The notes under the pieces were generated by a model. It was not told the origin of the DNA. It searched no databases and was given only the letters and a program-made list of their open reading frames with translations. A DNA stretch of 64,000 nt from Catonia carolina (taxonomy: Eukaryota; Arthropoda; Insecta; Hemiptera; Achilidae), in the NCBI GenBank assembly GCA_035578175.1, contig JAQMRL010000003.1, positions 24,514,419 through 24,578,418 on the forward strand, in the 5' to 3' direction. A program made the translations under genes and the position numbers. Shown piece by piece: positions 56,775-64,000 of this stretch (within the stretch, counting starts at the first letter, position 1; the number at the start of each line of letters is the position of its first letter).

Positions 56775-57695
56775 CTGTAAGTACGTGTGCGCTAGTCTAT
56801 CCATTATGAGTCTTGTTTGAGAAGTTGTGCTTGAAAGCACAAGTTATGAATGGATATAGGTATACTATTTACGGGATAATATCTTATGAGACAATTTTTA
56901 GAATTTTTCAATTTTTTGCTTTTGTTAAACTAGTGTTTCTAAATAATTCCTAAAGAAATCCGGGACACTGCAAACGTTCTGTGGGTCTGGAATCTGAGTG
57001 GTATGGAATACTTCCTAACTTACATAATCAGTGTCTGGGTTTTGAAATTTCAGGGTTTAAAGTGGATTTTTAAGCCTTTCGAACAGTGAAATACTAAGAA
57101 TTTTTAAAGGAGTTTTGTTATTTGATCAACTCATCTTCAGACTAATCAAAGTAATCAGACTGCTTGAAGAAAAACAACGTAGCCTACTTTTTTTTATTAT
57201 ACTAACAACTTGTTTCGCTACTTACCTGGTGATATTGTCTGTCTGCTCGATGTTATGAGCTATCGATGAACGGGATTTCTTTAAAAATAATACAAATATC
57301 TTAAAATAAAAATTCTAAAATTAAGTTCCGACTGCAAATCGTCCCGAAATAGTTGTTCGAGACGCCGTAAATAATAGTAAAAATTCGGGACGTTATATCA
57401 CCATATGTTAAACGCGTACAGTTTGATTGTGTAAGGAATTTAAACGTAGTTCAACGAATAAAAAAGGTTTTTGGTTTCTTTCGGCATGATCGAGGTAATT
57501 TGTGTATTAGTATTTACAAAATTTATATTTTTAACTTTTAAATTTAAAAAATTCAAAATAATTTCATTGTGATACTTGTTCCAACACCATGCCACAACCA
57601 AAATTTTTGACCTGATAGTGTATTTACCATTATTTTTGACATTTTTCGGAAACTGAAATTAGGTATATTTCTTGGATAATTCACTCAAAACAACT
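56775..57695. other. Unassigned AT-rich sequence
   Basis: No repeat family or gene was recognised. Confidence 0.5.
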
Positions 57696-57704
57696 GGGGA
57701 TTAA

Positions 57705-57935
57705 CAAATTGAATGCAAAGATTGTAGAGTATCGAAATCGACGGAGGGAGCACATAGAGAAGTGTTAGAATACCTGAGAAAAGGATCCCTCTCAACGTTT
57801 TGAAATAGCCTACTGGTCGGAACGGGAGGAGGATGTTGGGAGGCCTCGTAAGAGATGGAAATAATTCATTAGAAAATAGTCGTTAATGAGTTGGAACAGC
57901 CGGGAGCCTAATCCTTGATTGTGAGAAAAAGAAGA
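57705..57935 (+). mobile_element. Non-LTR relic, RT C-terminal family 4, copy 3
   Basis: The DNA matches 52.90-53.13 kb (aattgaatgcaaagattgta, gagtatcgaaatcgacggag, gatgttgggaggcctcgtaa) and ends at the same terminus (cctaatccttgattgtgaga). It carries TAGCCTA at about 57807, where the sister copy lacks five to six bases. Confidence 0.8.
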
Positions 57936-57939
57936 GATC

Positions 57940-58930
57940 ATTTGAAAAAATATTTAGGAATTCGTGGTATCATGTAGAAATAGTAAATTGAAACAATTAA
58001 CTAGAAATATAAATTTTACTTTACTGTAGTTCAGATTTATATTTCATAATTGTAACAAATTTTTTCCGCTGTAGAAAATATTCTTTGTTTTTGAACACCC
58101 TGTGTTTTTACTTATTTGTACAGTGTGCACTAACTTTAATAATGTCCTTTAGTACACTTACGGGAACTTACAGAGAATACTGTGCGATGGGCTTGTTACA
58201 TCCGCAAACTTATACAACGGAATTCATCTAATGAAACAGCTTCTTCTGGTTTTTGCTTAGACTTTGTGGTCAGAATAACTATAGAGTAGGCCTATAAATT
58301 ATTATCACAGCTGCCGTATTAGTAATTCTACGAACTGGAGACCTCCATGGAAATATTTAAAAAATTAATTGATTCGAAATAATTTCACGGAGCAGCCGCT
58401 CTTTGAAAAATCATCTGTAACTTATCTAATTAAGAGTTTCTGCTACTCTTCATTAATTTCATCATTGTATAGAATTAACGTTGGCACACAGTCATAAAGA
58501 CGATAAACCTTGTACTTGTTCATTTAATCACAAATTTTATCCTTTTTTAAATTTGAACTACCTGTACTGTTTCGTGTTCTACATTTTCTTCTTCTTCGCA
58601 TAATTTTTTCTCGTTCTGTTACTTTATTGCTATGTATATGGTTTTTGTATTTATACCAGCAACTCCCCGCTTCACAGCAGACTAAATTTAAAGTGTTCAA
58701 CTTCTCGCACAATCTTAGTTCACAAAAATCAAATCAACACTGTACAAATAAAACCAATACTGGTGAAAGGAATTTTTTTGACATCATTATGAATCACAAG
58801 TAGAAGTGAAGAAATATAACCTGAGCATAACTAAATAGGTGTTGTAAGAAAAAGCAGGTTATCTCTACTTTTTAAAAAATGGTACCTTTGATTTTTGGAA
58901 CAAATACTATTTTTTTCCAGAAATCGAATG
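57940..58930. other. Unassigned AT-rich sequence
   Basis: No gene or repeat family was recognised. TAGGCCTA lies at 58287-58294. Confidence 0.5.
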
Positions 58931-58937
58931 TAACATT

Positions 58938-59285
58938 TAAAATGTTTTTTTGTGATCAGTGTCTCGACTGGTTTAATGTAGTTTTCAAAGCTGTTATATC
59001 TTGCGCAAGTCGTTTCATATCTACATGCCTGCAATACCCTACATTTTTTGTAATATGCTTTAAATATTCCAACCTTTGACTTGCCCTATAATTCACTCCC
59101 TCAGTATTACCCTCCATTATTGATCGATACCTGGATGTCTTTAGATATGTCCCATTAGCCTACGATTTCTTCTGGTAAGATGTTTCCAAATACATTTTAT
59201 TTCGTCCACTCTACTGAGAATCTCTAAATTACTTTTTTTGTCCATCCATCTAATCTTTAACATTTTTTGATATCTTTCCTAAAAA
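58938..59285 (-). mobile_element. Non-LTR relic, RT C-terminal family 1, copy 3
   Basis: It matches 35.59-35.93 kb on the same strand from the 3' terminus (cagtgtctcgactggtttaa) through the atacctggatgtctttagat block to the region encoding KIRWMDKK (catctaatctttaacatttt). Short open frames here are shadows. Confidence 0.8.
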
Positions 59286-59399
59286 ATAATTGTCAAAGAT
59301 TTAGTAAATAGGAAAGAGCAAAAATATGATGTCATATTGTAGGACGGATTGTACCGTACCTGACACCTGATTGCATAATACAATACATTGTAGGCTATA

Positions 59400-59558
59400 C
59401 AGCAGATTATATCATTTTATCACAAACTGGCCTGTTCCTTCTTGAAACTCAGTGGTCTGCTATTTCATAAAGAAGTTGCGATACCCATCTCCACCGAAGT
59501 CATCCAATAGCACTTGTGCGGTTTTTCGGTATTCCATCATCGGGTATCCGCAACAAGA
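59400..59558. repeat. Degenerate repeat shared with 13.05-13.19 kb
   Basis: See the partner entry. The aligned marks are cctgttcc, gatacccatctcc and ccatcatcgggtatcc in order. Confidence 0.4.
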
Positions 59559-59559
59559 C

Positions 59560-59787
59560 CCACCGGGTTAATTTAGAGGTAAAGTCGTCGTCGCGAGTCA
59601 GCTGTTTAACACCTGATTTTCGGAGACAAAAGCCCCTGGTTCAAATCCTAGTAAAAGGTAGTTACTTTAAACAGATTTTAATACTAAAAAGTGGTTAAGG
59701 GCCGTACTTTGATGGTTGGGGTTTAATTAACCATACTCTCTCAGAACCTGGGCAGGCCTCAATGGTCGGCCTGGGTCTGTACAAGAC
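59560..59787 (+). mobile_element. SINE-B copy 5, head and body, interrupted
   Basis: The tRNA-like head is acccaccgggttaatttaga, the B box GGTTCAAATCC lies near 59638, and the body runs to ggtctgtacaagac. A short duplication (cctgggcaggcctcaatggt) lies inside. At the next TA (59788-59789) mariner sequence begins. The distal SINE-B tail reappears at 60681. Confidence 0.88.
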
Positions 59788-59789
59788 TA

Positions 59790-60680
59790 CGAGGTGTGGC
59801 TATTAAATAACGAGACTGACATTGTAAAAAATTTTATTTTTATTTTATACATAGGCCTAATCACTTATTGTCACCGTAAATATGCACTCCTTCTCTATCC
59901 CTACAACGCTCCTTGCGAATTTTCCATTGTTGGAAAAGCTGCTGAAAGTCATCTTCTGTCAGCTCCTTCAAGACACGTGCCGCTCAAAAATGTTTGAAAT
60001 GAAGCTCGCAAAAATGTTTGTACTGACACTTTGTACGCGATTGAAAATGACCCAAATTTGTTGGAAACGATAATAACATGTGATGAAACGTGGTTTTTTA
60101 CTTATGATCCGGAAACGAAGCGCCAACCCATGCACTGGAAGAGCCGAACTTCACCGAGACCCAAAAAAGCTCGAATGAGCAAGTCCAAATTTAAAAAAAT
60201 GATGATTGTTTGTTTTTGATATCCATGGGATTGTGTACCTTCACTGGGTTCCTGAAGGTCAAACAATTAATCAATATTACTACCTTGAGGTACTTTCCAA
60301 ACTACGTCAAAGAGTAAGGAAAAACGCCCCGAAATGTGGAAGGACAAATCATGGGTTCTCCACCAAGACAATGCGCCAGCTCATTCCGCGTTATTTGTCA
60401 AGAGGTTCCTAGCCAAGTACAACAGCTCAGTGTTAGAACATCCACCTTATTCACCAGATCTCGCACCATGTGACTTCTACTTGTTCTCTAAGGTGAAATC
60501 TGCATTAAAAGGGACAAGATTTGAGTCTGTGGTAGCTGTAAAAGAGAAAGCGGCACGTGTCCTGAAGGAGCTGACAGAAGATGACTGTTTCCAACAATGG
60601 AAAATTCCCATGGAGCGTTGTTCCCATGGAGGGATAGAGAAGGAGTGTATACTAAAGGTGACAGTAAGTGATTATTTTAT
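59790..60680 (+). mobile_element. Fold-back mariner relic 3, inserted in SINE-B
   Basis: It begins directly after the SINE-B TA with the left TIR (cgaggtgtggctattaaata). About 195 bp (to about 59985) is the reverse complement of the mariner 3' end, then the forward transposase region starts. The right TIR is missing. The forward part encodes ENDPNLLETIITCDETWFF, WVPEGQTINQYYYLEVLSKL, HQDNAPAHSALFVKRFLAKY and YSPDLAPCDFYLF. All three catalytic aspartates (CDETW, QDNAP, APCDF) are visible, with 34 residues between the last two. At least two frameshifts disrupt it. Confidence 0.9.
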
Positions 60681-60693
60681 TGTTCTGAACTGA
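60031..60693 (+). pseudogene. Mariner transposase catalytic-domain pseudogene (relic 3)
   Basis: Three overlapping frames (60031-60219, 60206-60412, 60334-60693) carry successive parts of the DD34D catalytic core. They start at IENDPNLLETI and end in KAARVLKELTEDD. The N-terminal DNA-binding region is absent, replaced by inverted 3' sequence. The frame changes twice, and the last frame runs on into SINE-B sequence. Confidence 0.88.
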
Positions 60694-60725
60694 ACAGTAC
60701 ACACATTAGCGATAAAAAAATCCAC
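60681..60725 (+). mobile_element. SINE-B copy 5, distal tail
   Basis: ttattgttctgaactgaaca followed by gtacacacattagcg matches the end of SINE-B. Together with 59560-59787 it shows that the mariner and the lost middle of one SINE-B lie between. Confidence 0.8.
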
Positions 60726-60729
60726 AACA

Positions 60730-62680
60730 AATGACTATACCACTCTTACCTGTACTCCCGAATAAAATGTCACTCAAGTTCATGGCTAATATTTTCATGT
60801 CTTATATGATCCTGCAAATGATAGTATGCTAAATATCTTGACAATCTCATCTCAGCAGTCTCAATTTTTAATACCTGCTGGTTATTCAGGATCCATTACT
60901 CTGAACCATGCAATAAAACTGGTAAAACTAAAGTGTGATGAAACTTTAAGTCAGTTCCTTCCGGTTTTTACCGACCACTGTTTTCCAAAAAGTGTATAAG
61001 AATTTGAAATTTTTCAAATATTAATTTTTCTCATAATTTACATAAGCTGTACCAGCATTATGATCCCGTACGAATAAATTCGCTCAGTGTTCTTGGGTTT
61101 CAAACCCCTATCATTCAATGAAATGATTAACGTTAATAACAAACTGAACCATTCTTAGAAGAACGGTGACTAACGACTAAAGCGCAGTAGTACGAAAGTT
61201 TCGTCCGGAAAAGAACGGTTTTAAACTAAAACATTAAATAAAACAACGTTAAAACAATACCGACTGAGTGTGTTCTAAGATGAGAAGAGAGATGACACAT
61301 ATCATGTATGCTTATGACTATGAAGGGGTAAATGTGGGAGAACTGCATTATATTACGCTATATTACCGCTACGTTGTAAATGAAATTTACTCTTTTTTAT
61401 TTCATAAAATGAAGGCAAATCAGGAAAGAATACTCTTTAAAACCAGGTAAAAATGATTAAAATCCGTTCGATAGAACTCTGTTTTAGGAGTTAATAGAAT
61501 TCCTATTTAAAATACATTGGAAGCGATTTTGCTTTTTAAATACATAGATTACATAGTAAGTAAATAAATGAATTTACCTGTTCAAAGGTTTTGTCTATCA
61601 AAACTACCATGTTTCTGAGATTAATAATAGCCTACCCTAAATGCATCAAAATATTTTATCTAAACAGACTGTTGGATCAGATTTTTGAAATAATATCAAG
61701 TTTTTGTTTTTTGTTTAGATAATTTGATTGTATGTTAATTCATTCAACGTATCCGGCCTTTACCTTGTTAACAAAAAAAAAACTAGAAATACTTACCAAA
61801 TGCATAAAAGTTACATACATACATGAAACTTTCACGGTGAGAAATTTGTAGTCAACGGAGCAGAAATGGAACACATGTTTTTAACACGGTTTGTTTACTA
61901 ACAAAATTGAATCACGAACAATTTTTTTTTTTATAAAATTATGCAGATTATGATCCGAATAGTAGACTACTAAATACATTAGCATAACAAATTGTGTTAA
62001 CTTTGCTATGTTAATTAAATTAATGTTATCGCGTATTTAAATAAATGTGCTATCAACATGAATTTTATTCCGTAAATAGTAGTTGTATATCTAGAAATGG
62101 TTAATCTTTCGCTTTAGTTAATGCTTAAATTCTTTAGTAAATAATGTTTATATAAATTCTTATTAAGTTTATAATATAATATTGTATATTTTGGTTTTTC
62201 TACTTACCATGCCAAATAACTGAATCTTAATCTGATTTCATTTCCTGCATTGTTTGTTTACATCAAATACGCCTTATTCTACTACGAATAGTAGGCCTAC
62301 TTCTCTTGAATTTCAAATAAATTTCTTTGCCGTGAGTTTACTTCTGATATGTTGCCCTAATTTTATAAACTGGAGGATTTTATGAAGAAATAAATTATAT
62401 AGAAGAAGTTGCCAATTCGTGTTTTTTATTTGATGTAAACAAAAAAGTGGTAGAAATTTTATTAACAAATTCACGAAATCTAATATAATGATATAGTAGG
62501 TCCTTCCAATGACATTGGTAGAAAAAAATACATTGATTTCATCCAATTTGTTTTTACTAATTGTAATATTTAAGTTATAACTGAATTTATAATATAACAT
62601 AAACGAACAGCCATGACATTTGTACATTGTCTCTCTAAAACGCACAAGATTTGCTCTTGCTGATGTTCCATATAATTTAG
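60730..62680. other. Long unassigned AT-rich sequence
   Basis: No gene or repeat family was recognised. TAGGCCTA lies at 62292-62299. The first part of the 168-residue minus-strand open frame (62313-62819) has no domain. Confidence 0.5.
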
Positions 62681-62698
62681 TAAACAATAAAAATAACC

Positions 62699-62881
62699 TC
62701 TCATCATGTGCTCGCCTCTCATCATGCGGTCCTGGGTTCGAATCCCGCTCAGGCACGGCATATTTTGATACGTTACAAAAAATCATTTCATCCTCCATTG
62801 TACAATAGTTACACCCCAACGTCGTCGCTAATGACCGTTGTAGTTGATGCGACGTTAAATAAATAAATTTAAAAAATAAAA
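62699..62881 (+). mobile_element. SINE-C copy 6, tail type 2, with TSD
   Basis: It starts inside the tRNA head (ctctcatcatgtgctcgcct), has a perfect B box (GGTTCGAATCC), the shared middle (caggcacggcatattttgat) and tail type 2 (acaccccaacgtcgtcgcta ... gatgcgacgttaaataaata). A 13-bp duplication with one mismatch (AATAAAAATAACC at 62686-62698, AATAAAATTAACC at 62882-62894) brackets it. It is 5'-truncated past the A box. Confidence 0.9.
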
Positions 62882-62899
62882 AATAAAATTAACCAAATT

Positions 62900-63235
62900 T
62901 AACATATTGATTTGGCCTTTGGGCTAGCCCAATCAATCACTGGTAGAAAGGCGCTTCTATTTATTATGTAACATCGGTTGGGCAAACGACTTTGTATGGT
63001 GACCATCTGATAGTGAACAAACTCTACTGGGAGCCTTTGTTCAATCTTATGCGTAATCCACGTCAAAATACGGTAGAAAGCAGCAATCAAATAATGTACA
63101 ATTCCCGATGACAAAAGGAAAACAATTGATTTAAAAAAATGTATTGGTACTATTTGTGTACAAATTAGAAATAAATTCAGAAAAAAATAAATAAACATCG
63201 TTAATTAGACGGATTTGTTCAAATTCTTAGTAATT
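62900..63235. other. Unassigned AT-rich sequence
   Basis: The 99-residue minus-strand open frame (62899-63198) has no motif I recognise. Confidence 0.4.
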
Positions 63236-63239
63236 CCTA

Positions 63240-63725
63240 CGAAGGCCACTGTAATTTTCTATTTCATTCCAAACTCCTTTAACGTCGATATATTCTTATC
63301 GTTTCATCCATGCATTTATCATAACTTTCCTTTACATTCATTTGATAGAATTCGCCTCCATTTGTTTATTTTCATTCATTAGCTAAGGCTTTCCCTTGTC
63401 ACTGCAACCATTAGCTCCATTCAGTAGGCATAACCATTTTTTCATAGCTATGAAATATATGTTTTCACTTTATTATTTTATTAAATCTACAACTGAGCAG
63501 CATTCCACAAACAGTTAATATTTTTAACTTTTTTCTAAATTGCTTTACCACTTCTGAGAAGAACACTACTCATTAGCAGGACCTTCGCTAATCCCATCTC
63601 GGTCGCATTAATTTTATTTCACCCCTATTCATTATTGTATGATTACCCCCTATTTCTTTTATTCACTACCCAGATTTTAGCCCCATAAGTCATTACGCTG
63701 CGTACTGTTGTTTTAAATATTATAT
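63240..63725 (-). mobile_element. Probable non-LTR relic, RT C-terminal family 8
   Basis: The minus strand near 63700 reads TVRSVMTYGAKIWVVNKR (usual ..VL.YG.E.W.L). The segment at 63382-63460 resembles 43.63-43.70 kb. The pieces together suggest a decayed non-LTR element, but the linking sequence is too mutated to confirm. Confidence 0.5.
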
Positions 63726-63751
63726 TTTTTTTAATGTGTTTATTCCATAAT

Positions 63752-64000
63752 GTGTTATTTAGGTCAACAGCCGTAAGGCTGGTCTGAACCTCTAGAAGTT
63801 TTACTAAGTAAAACGAGGAGTGAGGTGATTTGCTTTCTCAGGTGAGGCTTTCGAGGTGAGTCTTTCTCACTGAGTACAAAAGTAACCTATGCTTATCAGG
63901 CCCTCCGAAAAGCATCTATACTGTACCCTGCAAATGATACCTTCACTTCATTCACCACAGGGTCTGGCTGTATAATGAAATTCATTACTTTCAGAGGAGA
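63752..64000 (-). mobile_element. SINE-A copy 16, cut by the window end
   Basis: The 3' part of SINE-A is on the minus strand (hairpin gccgtaaggc, gaacctctag, caccttcacttcattcacca). A small local duplication (ctttctcaggtgaggctttc with gaggtgagtctttctcac) lies near 63830. The 5' part lies beyond the window. Confidence 0.88.

Noticed and set aside
62313..62819. 168-residue minus-strand open frame, the longest in the window
   Set aside because: Its first 25 residues read through the tRNA-like head of SINE-C and the rest is Ile/Leu/Phe/Asn-rich translation of AT-rich DNA. There is no domain, and the frame ignores the SINE target-duplication boundary.
1..64000. Bacterial, organellar or viral sequence
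   Set aside because: There are no dense genes, ribosome binding sites, capsid or polymerase cassettes, or LTR-bounded gag-pol remnants that I could recognise. Every identifiable protein piece is mariner or non-LTR retrotransposon.

Overview
The window looks like an AT-rich (about 30% G+C by eye), transposable-element-dense intergenic or intronic stretch of an arthropod nuclear genome. An insect is likely and a hemipteran-type insect is possible, but the species is inference only. The reasons are mariner transposase remnants with the D34D spacing, many 5'-truncated jockey-like and other non-LTR retrotransposon 3' ends, tRNA-derived SINEs with good A and B boxes, simple microsatellites, and no operons, ribosome binding sites or long open frames. 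I found no host protein-coding gene, rRNA gene, functional tRNA gene or CRISPR array. Almost every short open frame is a chance frame or a reading of a repeat.

Three short retroelement families dominate. SINE-A is about 390 bp, with 16 copies. It has a fixed 5' end, a 3' AAC-type tail and clear target-site duplications in five copies, but no recognisable tRNA, 7SL or 5S head. SINE-B is about 320 bp and tRNA-headed, with five main copies and one tail fragment. SINE-C is about 165-190 bp and tRNA-headed, with six copies carrying two alternative 3' tails. Non-LTR relics include jockey-like RT pieces at 9.4, 14.5-15.2, 24.2-24.6, 39.5-40.0, 45.6 and 51.1-51.9 kb. At least five other RT C-terminal families occur at 6.0, 10.1-10.9, 30.4, 35.6, 37.2, 47.7-48.6, 52.9-53.6, 55.2, 57.7, 58.9 and 63.6 kb.

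Three mariner relics lie at 18.6, 34.1 and 59.8 kb. Two have a fold-back design in which the 5' end is replaced by an inverted copy of the 3' end, with a different internal junction in each. Nesting is visible: a mariner entered a SINE-B at a TA, a jockey LINE tail entered a SINE-A tail, and a SINE-C entered beside a LINE 3' end. Further repeats are a family with a 124-bp tandem unit and conserved hairpin (24.6 and 27.1 kb), a family with a roughly 170-bp internal unit (7.4, 36.1, 37.8 and 47.4 kb), and a TIR-bounded segment at 10.94-11.62 kb.

The most unusual signal is not a gene. The palindromic octamer TAGGCCTA occurs ten times, where about 0.5-1 is expected at this base composition. In three independent places it lies inside a repeat whose sister copies lack exactly six bases there, so TA appears to have become TAGGCCTA by a precise 6-bp insertion. 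This fits a TA-duplicating micro-insertion or the footprint of a TA-specific DNA transposon whose ends begin GG and end CC. Long stretches (for example 27.6-30.4, 31.9-33.6, 41.4-43.2 and 60.7-62.7 kb) hold nothing I recognise.
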